A stretch of 64,000 bases of DNA, taken from NCBI RefSeq assembly GCF_006149045.1, contig NZ_VBSN01000066.1, positions 62,001-126,000 on the forward strand. The letters are read 5' to 3'. The notes below the pieces were generated by a model. The model was not told the DNA's origin, did no database searches, and saw only the letters and a list, made by a program, of their open reading frames with translations. Source of the DNA: Dyadobacter flavalbus (GTDB lineage Bacteria > Bacteroidota > Bacteroidia > Cytophagales > Spirosomataceae). The position numbers and the translations under genes are program-made. Of this stretch, positions 37,146 to 46,700 are shown one piece after another. How positions within the stretch are numbered: the first letter of the stretch is position 1; each line of letters begins with the position of its first letter.

Positions 37146-38648
37146 ATGGCCGAAACCATCCTGCGTGTAAAACAGCTTTCCAAAGCTTTTTCAGGCATAA
37201 AAGCATTAGATAATGTTCAGCTTGACCTGAAAAAGGGGGAAGTGCATGCATTGATGGGTGAAAACGGCGCAGGGAAATCCACTTTTATGAAAATCCTGGT
37301 CGGGCTGCTTGCACCCGATTCCGGTGAAATGATTTTTGAAGGAAGCCATCTGGAAAACAGCAATGTAAGTGAAACATTGAAAAAAGGCATTTCCATGATT
37401 CATCAGGAAATGCTGGTTATTCCCGAACTTACCGTTGCACAAAATATATTTCTGGGCAGGGAAAAAGAAGTAACCCGCAGATCAGGCTGGTCGTCACTTT
37501 GGCTTGATGATTCTGAAATCAATAAAAAGGCCGCAGAACTCCTGAAACAAATGGGCGTCAGCATTGATCCCGAAGCCAGAATGAAGTTCCTCAGCGTGGC
37601 ACAAATGCAAATGGTCGAAATTGCCAAAGCCATTTCCAATAATGCCAAGGTAATCATCATGGACGAGCCGACTTCCGCCATTTCCGACCGGGAAGTCGCC
37701 ACGCTTTTTGGCATCATCCGGGAATTGAAAGCGAGAGGAGTAAGCATTATTTACATTTCGCATAAAATGGACGAGATTTTTGAAATTTCGGATACCATAA
37801 CGGTTTTGAGAGACGGCAAATACATTGCAACCAAAGCTGCTTCGGAACTGGACAGTAATTCGCTGATTGCCATGATGGTCGGACGTGAAATAAGTCAGAT
37901 GTTTCCGGAAAGTGCTGGGAATCATGGTGAAGTTGTTTTGTCTGTTCATAACCTGAGCAGTAAGGGGAAATTTTCAGACATTCATTTTCAGGTCCGTTCC
38001 GGTGAAATCCTGGGCCTGGCTGGACTGATGGGCGCGGGAAGAACGGAAATCGCAAGAGCTATTTTCGGACTTGATCCGCTGGAAAACGGAGAAATAAAAA
38101 TCAGAAATCTAAGTGTACGCATCCAATCTCCGCAGGACGCCATCAGCAAGGGAATCGGGTATGTAAGCGAAGACCGGAAAGGATGGGGGTTTATTCCTGA
38201 CATGTCTGTTGCGGATAATATCATCCTGTCGAGTCTACGTCAGCACCGGAAAGGAATTTTTATTGATGAAAAAAGCGAGGAACTGACAGTAAACCGGATC
38301 ATCAGCGAATTAAGGATTAAAACTTCCGGGACGGATCAGAAAGCGGTTCATCTGAGCGGAGGAAACCAGCAGAAAGTCGTCATCGGAAAAGTGCTGCTTG
38401 CATCGCCTGAAATCGTTATTCTGGATGAACCGACGAGAGGCGTGGACGTAGGCGCAAAAGTTGAAATTTACAAACTCATACGAAATCTGGCCGAAAAGGG
38501 AATCGCAATCATCATGATTTCTTCCGAACTGCCCGAAATTCTGGGTATGAGCGACCGGATTCTGGTTTTATCCAAAGGCAGACAAACGGCCATGCTTTCC
38601 AAAGAAGAAGCAACGCAGGAACTGATCATGAAATATGCAGTGGCCTGA
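37146..38648 (+). CDS. CUT2 (ribose-type) sugar ABC importer, ATPase
   Basis: A 500-residue double-ABC ATPase like RbsA/MglA. First half: Walker A GENGAGKS (38-45), the LSVAQMQMVEIAKA signature and VIIMDEPTSAIS. Second half: the shortened Walker region GLMGAGRTEIARAIFG typical of this family, GYVSEDRKGWG, signature HLSGGNQQKVVIGK and IVILDEPTRGVD. It powers uptake of a monosaccharide or polyol through the permease and binding protein encoded next. ABC sugar importers are uncommon in Bacteroidota, which mostly use TonB systems and MFS permeases. Substrate unknown. Confidence 0.93.
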   Translation: MAETILRVKQLSKAFSGIKALDNVQLDLKKGEVHALMGENGAGKSTFMKILVGLLAPDSGEMIFEGSHLENSNVSETLKKGISMIHQEMLVIPELTVAQNIFLGREKEVTRRSGWSSLWLDDSEINKKAAELLKQMGVSIDPEARMKFLSVAQMQMVEIAKAISNNAKVIIMDEPTSAISDREVATLFGIIRELKARGVSIIYISHKMDEIFEISDTITVLRDGKYIATKAASELDSNSLIAMMVGREISQMFPESAGNHGEVVLSVHNLSSKGKFSDIHFQVRSGEILGLAGLMGAGRTEIARAIFGLDPLENGEIKIRNLSVRIQSPQDAISKGIGYVSEDRKGWGFIPDMSVADNIILSSLRQHRKGIFIDEKSEELTVNRIISELRIKTSGTDQKAVHLSGGNQQKVVIGKVLLASPEIVILDEPTRGVDVGAKVEIYKLIRNLAEKGIAIIMISSELPEILGMSDRILVLSKGRQTAMLSKEEATQELIMKYAVA

Positions 38649-38690
38649 AAACCGGCTTTTGGCACAAGTAATAATTAACCGACTCAATCA

Positions 38691-39644
38691 TTGAACGAAA
38701 AATTAAACTCCCGCTATTTGAAATCAGGCCGCTACGGAATCTTTCTGGCATTTGCGATTATCTGCATTGGACTTGCGCTGAGTACGCCCCGGTTTTTTAC
38801 CGTGCCCAATCTCATGATTATCGGTACGCAGGTTTCCATTAATGCATTGCTGGCATTCGGTGTAACGTTTGTGATCATCACCGGCGGCATCGATCTTTCG
38901 CTCGGTTCCATGGTGGCGGTGACCGGCGTTGTGGCGGCCACTTTTGCACATCCGGATACGTATCCGCTGGCTGTGCCTCTGCTGGCAGGTTTGGGCGCCG
39001 GATTGCTTTTTGGCGCTTTCAACGGTTTTGTGGTTACAAAAAGCAAAGTCCCGCCTTTTATTGTTACACTCGGAACCATGACAATCGGCCGTGGACTGGC
39101 GCTGATTCTTAGCAAAGGACGTCCGGTTTCCAACTTGTCCGACCCGTTCAATTTCATAGGCGGCGGGAATGTTTTCGGGATTCCGTTTCCGATCATTATT
39201 CTGATCATCGCTTTTCTGGTTTGCTCGGTGATTTTAAAAAAAACCGTTCTGGGAAGATACATGTATGCGGTCGGCGGAAATGAACCGGCTGCAAGGGCTT
39301 CCGGAATCGGCGTGAACCGCGTTAAAATATGGGTTTATACCATTTGCGGCATCCTTTCTGCCTTGGGCGGAATTTTGCTTACTTCCCGGATTACAACCGG
39401 TCAGCCCAATGCCGGCGCAGGATTTGAACTGGACGCCATTGCCGCGGCCATCATCGGCGGCACGAGTACATCCGGCGGTACCGGAACCATGACGGGCACT
39501 CTGATCGGTGCGCTGCTGATCGGTGTCATCAGCAACAGCCTTGATCTTCTGAATGTAACATCATATTATCAGCAGGTTGTAATGGGTATCATCATCATCG
39601 GGGCAGTTGTGCTGGATAGTGCGGGGAAGAAGGAGAGGGGGTGA
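38691..39644 (+). CDS. CUT2 sugar ABC importer, permease
   Basis: A 317-residue inner-membrane permease of the RbsC family with eight to ten hydrophobic helices. Diagnostic stretches: NALLAFGVTFVIITGGIDLSLGS near the N-terminus and GRYMYAVGGNEPAARASGIGV (EAA-like loop), then GGTSTSGGTGTMTGTLIGA. The start is a TTG at 38691; no in-frame ATG occurs before the first membrane helices. The last codons (AGKKERG) lie in a purine-rich periodic tract that continues into the intergenic region, suggesting the repeat invaded the 3' end. Confidence 0.9.
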   Translation: MNEKLNSRYLKSGRYGIFLAFAIICIGLALSTPRFFTVPNLMIIGTQVSINALLAFGVTFVIITGGIDLSLGSMVAVTGVVAATFAHPDTYPLAVPLLAGLGAGLLFGAFNGFVVTKSKVPPFIVTLGTMTIGRGLALILSKGRPVSNLSDPFNFIGGGNVFGIPFPIIILIIAFLVCSVILKKTVLGRYMYAVGGNEPAARASGIGVNRVKIWVYTICGILSALGGILLTSRITTGQPNAGAGFELDAIAAAIIGGTSTSGGTGTMTGTLIGALLIGVISNSLDLLNVTSYYQQVVMGIIIIGAVVLDSAGKKERG

Positions 39645-39677
39645 AAGAAGGAGAAAGGGAAGAAGGAGGAAGGGAAA
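39621..39677 (+). repeat. Purine-rich periodic tract at the permease 3' end
   Basis: Almost pure G/A stretch spanning the last codons and the stop at 39644. G-rich runs recur with about 7-base spacing, as at 33021-33055. Ends before a tandem 10-mer at 39681. Confidence 0.45.
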
Positions 39678-39680
39678 TTA

Positions 39681-39700
39681 ATGTCATGTGACGTCATGTG
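39681..39700 (+). repeat. Tandem 10-base repeat upstream of the binding-protein gene
   Basis: ATGTCATGTG followed directly by ACGTCATGTG, one helical turn apart, 50 bases before the binding-protein start. Could be a regulator site; contains TGACGTCA across the junction. Confidence 0.4.
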
Positions 39701-39750
39701 TCGTTAATGGCTTGTGGCTGAGTTTTTTTGTTTCAAAATAGTTAAAATCA

Positions 39751-40698
39751 ATGGCTATGAAGTTTAATGCGGTTTATGCTGTTTTTGTTGCCGGCGCAGT
39801 ATTGTTTGGTTGCAATCAGTCCGGCGGTGAATCCGGTGGTGAAAGTTCGGGCAAGAAGCTTGTCGTTGGTGCAACGATGCTGAGCATGCAGAATGAATTT
39901 ATTGTCAATGTAAGCGATGAAATGGGATCCCGGGCAAAGGCGCTTGATGTGGAGCTGATTACCGTTGATGCGGAACGCTCGGCTTTGAAACAGGTTGAAC
40001 AAGTGGAAAGTTTTATTGCGCAGGGCGTGGACGCCATCATCATGAACCCGTGCGAAGTGGAGGCAAGTTCGCCCGCAGTAAAGCTGGCCATGAATGCCAA
40101 AATCCCGATTATTAATGTCAATTCGGAAACTTCTTCCAAACCTACGGCCTTTGTCGGTTCCGACGATACGGAATCCGCGCGCATTGCCATGAAATACATT
40201 GCTGAAAAACTGGGCGGTAAGGGAAATGTGCTGATCATGCACGGATTTATGGGCCAGGCTGCGCAGATCAAAAGAGATGCCGGTGCAAAGGAAATACTGA
40301 AAGCCAATTCCGGCCTGAAACTGCTGGCGGAACAATCCGGCGAATGGGACCGCGCCAAAGCCATGTCGCTGACTGAAAACTGGATACAATCCTACGGAAA
40401 TCAGATCAATGCCATATTTGCGCATAACGATGAAATGGGGATGGGCGCCGTAAAAGCACTGGAAGCAGCAGGAATGAAAAACAAGGTGATCGTAATCAGC
40501 GTGGACGCCATTCCGGACGCTCTGCAGGCTGTAAAAAAAGGAACGCTGGACGCCACTATTTACCAGAACGCGGCACAGCAGGGCGGTACGGCTATTGAAA
40601 CCGCTGTAAAAGCCGCCAAAAAAGAAGCATTCAAAGAAGAGGTTCTTGTCCCGTTTCAGCTGGTGACAAAGGAGAATGTGGAGGAATTTCTGAAATAA
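39751..40698 (+). CDS. CUT2 sugar ABC importer, substrate-binding lipoprotein
   Basis: A 315-residue periplasmic-binding-protein-like protein (RbsB family). Lipoprotein signal with lipobox LFGC (Cys21), so it is membrane-anchored instead of free, and a Gly/Ser/Glu-rich spacer. The mature domain has VVGATMLSMQNEFIVNVSDE, VEQVESFIAQGVDAIIMNPCE, AHNDEMGMGAVKALEAAG and DATIYQNAAQQGGTAIETA. The ligand is probably a monosaccharide or small polyol. Third gene of the importer, 106 bases after the permease with a tandem 10-mer between, so it could also have its own promoter. Confidence 0.9.
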   Translation: MAMKFNAVYAVFVAGAVLFGCNQSGGESGGESSGKKLVVGATMLSMQNEFIVNVSDEMGSRAKALDVELITVDAERSALKQVEQVESFIAQGVDAIIMNPCEVEASSPAVKLAMNAKIPIINVNSETSSKPTAFVGSDDTESARIAMKYIAEKLGGKGNVLIMHGFMGQAAQIKRDAGAKEILKANSGLKLLAEQSGEWDRAKAMSLTENWIQSYGNQINAIFAHNDEMGMGAVKALEAAGMKNKVIVISVDAIPDALQAVKKGTLDATIYQNAAQQGGTAIETAVKAAKKEAFKEEVLVPFQLVTKENVEEFLK

Positions 40699-40772
40699 AA
40701 TACAACTTGGATATAAGCTGATTGTTTGATAACTTACATTAAAATTATTTACACTACACTAAACTTAATATT

Positions 40773-41006
40773 ATGTCTGTAACGTATCATCTGAGGATTA
40801 AAAAGGAATATGCTGCTGCATTAATTGAAGATTTGCAAAAAGTAGATGCAATTGAGATTATTCAGGAGCAAGACACAGAAGATATTGAAATAATGGAATG
40901 GCAGAAAGAATCAGTGCTTGCTCGCCTGAATGAAGCAAAGAATAATCCTGAAACACTTATTTCTTGGATTGATGCGAAACAGAGGCTTGAAGCATTCATC
41001 CACTAA
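40773..41006 (+). CDS. Antitoxin of a ParE/RelE-type module
   Basis: A 77-residue acidic protein. The C-terminal part, EWQKESVLARLNEAKNNPETLISWIDAKQRLEAF, matches the addiction-module antitoxin family (TIGR02574/PF09720 pattern with W-x-x-x-RL). Its stop TAA overlaps the toxin ATG by one base (TAATG), typical of toxin-antitoxin operons. The module is visibly A+T-richer than the flanking sugar genes, which suggests recent acquisition. It would neutralise the downstream toxin and repress the operon. Confidence 0.75.
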   Translation: MSVTYHLRIKKEYAAALIEDLQKVDAIEIIQEQDTEDIEIMEWQKESVLARLNEAKNNPETLISWIDAKQRLEAFIH

Positions 41007-41302
41007 TGCCGGACTTTCAAATACTCTTATCATCTCATGCAATTCAGGATATTGAAGAATCAATGTCATATTATGAAGAAAAATTGATGGGATTGGGATT
41101 GCGATTTTATAATCAGGTAGAAAGTACAATTAATCAGATTGCCAGAAATCCGTTTATCTATTCTGTAAAATATGAAAGTATAAGATGTGCTAACGTTTGG
41201 AAGTTCCCGTTTTTAATTCATTTTAGTATTGATGAAAGCTTTAAAATAGTCACAATTCTTGCTGTGTACAATACATATCAGCGGCCATTATGGGATAAAT
41301 AA
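41006..41302 (+). CDS. RelE/ParE-superfamily toxin
   Basis: A 98-residue protein with the RelE/ParE fold: SSHAIQDIEESMSYYEEKLMGLGLRFYNQVES, NPFIYSVKYESIRCANVWKFPFLIHFSID and the closing ILAVYNTYQRP. The pattern is nearer to ParE (gyrase) than to the ribosome-dependent RelE, but the target cannot be assigned. Overlaps the antitoxin gene by one base and ends before an intrinsic terminator, so the pair is a closed unit inserted in the sugar locus. Confidence 0.85.
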   Translation: MPDFQILLSSHAIQDIEESMSYYEEKLMGLGLRFYNQVESTINQIARNPFIYSVKYESIRCANVWKFPFLIHFSIDESFKIVTILAVYNTYQRPLWDK

Positions 41303-41364
41303 AAAATCCATTTTGTAAAGTAAAGTTTAAGAATAGTAAACATTGTCAAAAACGATCTTTCTAT

Positions 41365-41394
41365 AAGCGTCCACTCATTAAGGACGCTTTTTTT
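41365..41394 (+). terminator. Intrinsic terminator after the toxin gene
   Basis: AAGCGTCC (41365-41372) and GGACGCTT (41382-41389) with a 9-base loop, followed by T7. Confidence 0.9.
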
Positions 41395-41421
41395 ATTTTT
41401 AAAATCAATCCTAAATTCCTG

Positions 41422-42789
41422 ATGAACAGTTTCAATATAAACCGCCGGAATTTTCTTCACGGTGCCACGGCTGCACTTGCACTTTCAACTTTCGGTGCGC
41501 AGGGAATGGACCTCATTAATCCGCCTAAAACCTGGCGTGTAGGGCTTATTGGAACCGGCTGGTACGGTAAAAGTGATTTGTTTAGATTGATACAGGTTGC
41601 TCCGGTTGAGGTAATTGCGCTTTGCGATGTAGATAAAAACCAGTTGAACGAAGCCGGCAAGCTGGTCAGTCAGCGGCAGAAATCCGGTAAAACGCCCAAA
41701 CTCTACGGCGATTACCAGAAAATGCTGGCAGAAAATGAAATGGACATTGTGCTCATCGGTACGCCGGATCACTGGCATGCACTGCAGATGATCGATGCGG
41801 TGAAAGCCGGCGCGCATGTGTACGTACAGAAACCGATCAGTGTGGATGTAATGGAAGGTGAAGCAATGGTTGCAGCCGCCAGAAAGTACAAAAAGGTCGT
41901 TCAGGTGGGAACGCAGCGCAAGAGCACGCCGCATTTGATCGATGCTAAAAAGAATATCGTCGATGCCGGTTTGCTGGGCAAAATTTCGCATGTGGAAATG
42001 TGCTGTTACTTTCACATGCGCAACAACGGCAACCCGCCCGTTGAAGCGGTTCCCGCTTTTCTGGATTATGAAAAATGGACCGGCCCGGCTCCGCTGCGGC
42101 CTTATGACGGGCTGCCGCACGTGCGCTGGTGGCGGACTTTTATGGAGTACGGCAACGGAATAACCGGCGATATGTGCATACATATGTTCGATACGGTACG
42201 CTGGATGCTCAAACTCGGCTGGCCAAAGAAAATCAGTTCCACGGGCGGCATATATGTGCAGAAAGAAGGAAAATCCAATATTTCGGACACGCAGTCGGCT
42301 GTATTCGAGTACGACGGGCTGAATTGTGTGTGGCAGCACCGCACGTGGGGAACGCCGAACAATCCGGATTATCCGTGGTCATTTACACTGTACGGTGAAA
42401 AAGGGACTTTGTGGGCAAGTACGATGTCGTATGACTTTATCCCTGAAGGCAAAGGTGAAAAGATCCATAAAGATGTCGTTTTTGAAAAAGAAAAATACCC
42501 GGAAGATCTTAAAGAAGATAAAATTGAGCTGAACGCAGCGCCTGCCACCAGGCTGCACATGCTGGATTTCCTGAGTGCCATTGACAACAGCAGCAAGCCC
42601 GTAGCCGACATTGAAGAAGGCCATATTTCCACGGCAAGCTGCATTTTGGCCAATATTTCGATGAAAACCGGAAGGCCGATTGTGTACGATCCTGTAAAGC
42701 GCGAGATTGTTGGGGACCGTGAAGCAAATAACCTGCTGGCACGCCCGTACCGCGATCCGTACAAGCATCCTGATTACAAAAACGTTTAG
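41422..42789 (+). CDS. Gfo/Idh/MocA-family oxidoreductase with Tat signal
   Basis: A 455-residue periplasmic sugar oxidoreductase. The N-terminus INRRNFLHGATAALALSTFG is a twin-arginine signal, so the enzyme is exported folded with its NAD(P) bound, as for glucose-fructose oxidoreductase relatives. Rossmann VGLIGTGWYGKSD, IGTPDHWHALQMIDAVKAG, catalytic Lys in VQKPISVDVMEGE, and GITGDMCIHMFDTVRWML follow. A periplasmic enzyme of this type could oxidise a glycoside to its 3-keto form before hydrolysis by the exported DUF1080 protein. It is separated from the importer by the toxin-antitoxin pair. Confidence 0.88.
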   Translation: MNSFNINRRNFLHGATAALALSTFGAQGMDLINPPKTWRVGLIGTGWYGKSDLFRLIQVAPVEVIALCDVDKNQLNEAGKLVSQRQKSGKTPKLYGDYQKMLAENEMDIVLIGTPDHWHALQMIDAVKAGAHVYVQKPISVDVMEGEAMVAAARKYKKVVQVGTQRKSTPHLIDAKKNIVDAGLLGKISHVEMCCYFHMRNNGNPPVEAVPAFLDYEKWTGPAPLRPYDGLPHVRWWRTFMEYGNGITGDMCIHMFDTVRWMLKLGWPKKISSTGGIYVQKEGKSNISDTQSAVFEYDGLNCVWQHRTWGTPNNPDYPWSFTLYGEKGTLWASTMSYDFIPEGKGEKIHKDVVFEKEKYPEDLKEDKIELNAAPATRLHMLDFLSAIDNSSKPVADIEEGHISTASCILANISMKTGRPIVYDPVKREIVGDREANNLLARPYRDPYKHPDYKNV

Positions 42790-42825
42790 TATTCCAGAAA
42801 TTTGTGGTCCGCAATTCCAGTCAGG

Positions 42826-42851
42826 CGCGTCCGGTTTAAAACCCGGGCGCG
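42826..42851 (+). terminator. Terminator-like hairpin after the Tat oxidoreductase gene
   Basis: CGCGTCCGG (42826-42834) pairs with CCGGGCGCG (42843-42851), one G-U, loop of eight, followed by TGTTTGTTT. Confidence 0.7.
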
Positions 42852-43117
42852 TGTTTGTTTAAACCCGATTTGCAATGACTTTCAGATTACCTGTTTTTCT
42901 GTTATCAGCTTAATTCTGATTATCACAAAAGTCTTTTGCAGTAAAGGCATTTTGAGGCTTCCGACGCAGTTTTTCAATGGTTAAAAGTCGTTAAATTGTA
43001 TTAAATTTTTGAACTGATATACCAAGCGTATTTGTTTATTAGTTAATGAAATATCTGAAAAAAACGATTAAACTTTTAACCATTTAAACAGTCAGATATT
43101 TAATAAATTAAAAACAG
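42852..43117. other. Intergenic region before the DUF4136 lipoprotein
   Basis: About 265 A+T-rich bases with no open gene or repeat. A sequence close to a -7 box (TTAAATTTTTG, spacing one or more bases off) lies about 110 bases before the next start. No other signal seen. Confidence 0.35.
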
Positions 43118-43699
43118 ATGAAAATGAAAAACATAGTGAAGTTGATGAAGTCCACTGCATTGGTGGCTTTTGCGGGAATACTGATCATGAGTTGTAGTCA
43201 GGCACTTCAGGTTAGTTATGATTACGATTCTTCGGTGAATCTGAAACAGTTTAAAACGTTTAAAGTAGAAGCTGAACATAACATTGAACAGGATCCGCTT
43301 TTGGGAAGTGAGCTGAACAGAAGAAGACTGGGAGATGCAGTTGTTGAAGTAATGGAAGCAAAAGGCTACAAACTGGATCAGCAGAATCCTGAGATCATTG
43401 TAAGGTTTATGACAGACGTTAAAGAACGTCAGCAGGTTCGTTCCAACAACATGTACTCGCCTTATATGTGGTGGTATGGCGGTGGAAACAACATTTCTAC
43501 TTATAATTATCAGGAAAGCCGTTTTATCCTGAACATTTATCAGAAAAACAGCGATCGCATGATCTGGCAGGGATGGGCAGCAGGAAAAGTAAAAGCGCCT
43601 ACCAAAAAAGAAGACCGTGAAACCATGGTAAAAAATACGATGGCCGATATTCTGAGAACTTTCCCTCAGGCCACGCTGGATACTTACAGCAGAAAATAA
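43118..43699 (+). CDS. DUF4136 lipoprotein
   Basis: A 193-residue predicted lipoprotein: signal ending ILIMSC (Cys26), followed by a DUF4136 domain (SYDYDSSVNLKQFKTFKV, NRRRLGDAVVEVMEAKGYKL, EIIVRFMTDVKERQQV, WQGWAAGKVK). The family is common in the Bacteroidota envelope and its function is unknown. The second Met (two codons in) may be the true start. It is convergent with the RND efflux gene, with a shared terminator between them. Confidence 0.88.
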   Translation: MKMKNIVKLMKSTALVAFAGILIMSCSQALQVSYDYDSSVNLKQFKTFKVEAEHNIEQDPLLGSELNRRRLGDAVVEVMEAKGYKLDQQNPEIIVRFMTDVKERQQVRSNNMYSPYMWWYGGGNNISTYNYQESRFILNIYQKNSDRMIWQGWAAGKVKAPTKKEDRETMVKNTMADILRTFPQATLDTYSRK

Positions 43700-43719
43700 T
43701 CAGCTGAAAGTCAAGCAGA

Positions 43720-43753
43720 AGACTTGCCGGAATAAACCGGCAAGTCTTTTTTT
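43720..43753 (+). terminator. Intrinsic terminator between convergent genes
   Basis: AGACTTGCCGG (43720-43730) and CCGGCAAGTCT (43737-43747), loop of six, then seven T counting the last of the stem. It ends 10 bases before the stop of the minus-strand efflux gene, so it may serve both. Confidence 0.9.
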
Positions 43754-43763
43754 ATGCGGCTAC

Positions 43764-46700
43764 TTAAAGGTTTTGTCCATTCCTGTATTCTTCCGATGCC
43801 TTTCTGACAATGGCATCGCCTTCGTTCAGATCACCGAATACTTCCACAAGCGTGTCCACAACGGTTCCTTTTTTTACCGGTACCCATTCTGCTTTCCGGT
43901 TTTTCTCACGGATTACAAATATCATTTCACTGGAATTTACGACCGATGTCACGGGCACGAACAAAGTCGGAGCGGAACGCGCCGTGTTCAGTAAAACCTG
44001 AGCATACATGCCTGCCTTCAGTTCACTGGAACGGTTTTCAACATCAAATTCGGTCATCATCGAACGGTTCTCTTCGGATAACGTCCTTGAACTTCTTGCG
44101 TAAACTGCTTTGTACTGTTTTTCAGGACTGGCAGAAACGGTAAAAGTGATTTCTCCTCTGGAAGGAACGGCACCGGACAGATTTTCAGGGATGGCCAGCG
44201 TCAGACGCAGCTTGGTATTGTCTTCCAGGATAAACAACGGTTTTGCAGCGCCTTCACCCGGTCCGACCAACGCACCCGGACTGATATTCCGTTCCGTAAT
44301 AATTCCGTTAAATGGCGCCGTAACCGTAAGGTATCTTGCAATTTCCGATTTGGTTTCCAGAAACGAACGCGCTGCCTGCACATTCCCTTTGGCAACGGCC
44401 GCAGCAGAACTGTCTGTCATCACGCGGGCTTTGGCAATGTCCAGTTCATTCAGCGAAACGGCACCTTCTGTCCGATTGGTGCGGACAAGCCGGCTGTAAG
44501 TCAGTGCGCTGGTCTGAAACTTTGTATTGATCTCGCTCAGAGCTGCTTCTGCGGCAATAAGCTGCGCCTTGGCTTGGCTTAGTTCCGAAATAACTTCCGG
44601 CGCTTCCAGTACGGCCAGAACCTGTCCTTTTTTGACCATCGTTCCGCGGTCTGCGCTTACTGTTTTTACAAAACCTCTGATCTTGGGATAAATACTAACT
44701 TTATTCCACGGTTTCAATTCGCCGGGCAAACCGATCTGTTTAGCGGGTTTCATGCTTTTTACATGTGCCAGTTCTGCTGTGGCCGTAGTTGGTTCGGTGT
44801 TCTGCTTCTGCTTTTCCGTATCTCCCGCTTCGGAACTGCAGGAAGTGATGCCAACGGCTAGGGTAATCAGGATCAACAATGATTTCAGGGTATTCATGGA
44901 AACGGATGTTTGGAGTTTTTTACGGAAGAAATTACTTTCAGGATCTTCTGGATCAAGTGAAACCGAATGTACCGATGCTTTTTTCTGAACCATTGAAAAT
45001 ACGGCCGGAAGGATTAGCAAGGAAGTCAGCGTGGATGCAATCAGGCCGCCGATTACAGCTTGTCCAAGCGGCGCAATCTGGTCGCCGCCTTCGCCCAGTC
45101 CGCTGGCCATCGGGATCATCCCGGCGATCATGGCGATACTCGTCATCAGGATCGGGCGAATCCGGCTTCCGGCAGCAAGCAGTACGGCCTGTCTGGAATC
45201 GTTTAGCTGAAGCCGTAGATTTTCTGCATTGGTCACCATCAGAATCGCATTTGCTACGGAAACCCCGACAGACATAATCAGTCCCATATAAGACTGCAGG
45301 TTCAGCGTGGAACCGGTAATCAGCAGCAGGCCAAGCGAGCCGACAACAACGGCCGGAATGGTGGAAAGTACAACGAGCGAAAGTTTGAACGACTGATACG
45401 TAGCCGAAAGCAAAAGAAACATGATGACAACGGCAATCAGCAAGCCGGTCTGAAGGCTGCTCAGCGTTTCAGTAAGCAAATCCGACTGGCCTTTCAGTTC
45501 CACCAATACGCCTCTCGGTGGTTCGCCCGCATTTTGGATTGCTTTTTTTACGGCGGTAGTCGCTGCACCCAGATCTTTTTTGTGAATGTTTGCCGTAACA
45601 GTCACCAGCCGGTTTGGGCCGGCGCGGTCGTATTCGCCCGGAGCCGTTTTCTCGGAAAAAGTAGCAACGTCGGCCAAAAGCGGATTGCTTGCGCCGGTTT
45701 TGAGCGGAATGGTCCCAATGTCTTCTATCGAGCTCATCTGATGTTCCGGAATTTGTACCTGCACCTGATAAGCCAATCCTTTTGAATCGTCCAGCCAGAG
45801 ATTTTTGTCCGTAAAACGGCTGGAAGAAGTAGCCGCCACCATGGATCTTGCCACCTGCGTGGACGTAATGCCCAGCTGTCCGGCCCTTTCCCGGTTAATC
45901 TCGACATTCAGTATTGGATACGAAAGCGGCTGTGCGATCTGCACATCGCGTAAAAAATCGATCTGCTTCATTTCGCTCTGGATTTTCTTTGCAAACCTTC
46001 CGGCTTCTTCTACGTCTTTGGCGGCAACGCTTACTTCAATGGGCGTGGAAGCGCCCTGACTCATGATTTTATCAACCAGTTCAATCGGTTCAAAGGATAT
46101 TTTCAGCGCAGGGATTTCTTTGCCGATCCGTTCGCGCAGTTTTTCCTTCAATGCATCCATTCTGACGGGAAAATCTTCATGCAACGATACCTGTAGAACA
46201 GCTTCATGCGGGCCGCTGTTGAAAACAAAGATGTTGGAAGTTCCATAACTGGATGGAACGGTACCGACGTAAGCCGACGAGATTTCAACGTGTTCTTTCC
46301 CGACTTCCGATTTGATCAGGTCCAGCACTTTCAATGTGGCTTCTTCGGTACGTTCCACACGGATTCCGTCGGCAACCCGCAGCCGCATTTGAAACTGGTG
46401 ACTGTTTGCTTTGGGCAAAATATCCGTTCCGATCAGAAAGAAACCGCCTATGATCAGGGCAACGGCTGCAACCAGATACACCGGCACCACAAACGAACTT
46501 TTATCCATAATACCGCCCAGGACGTTAACATATTTTCTTTTGAATTTTTCAAATCCCGTTGGCGGCAATGACGAATGATTTCCTTCCGCAATGACGTCTT
46601 TTACTTCCCGGTTGTCCAGTGCAAGCGTCAGCGCTTCATGATGCGGATGATCTTTTAAAAGCCAGTTTGACAAAACAGGAACCAGCGTTTGCGAAAGCAG

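Noticed and set aside
43764..44897. Separate adaptor gene instead of a fusion
   Set aside because: No stop codon or frameshift separates the two modules on the given sequence; internal initiation at 44897 remains possible and is noted as a finding.
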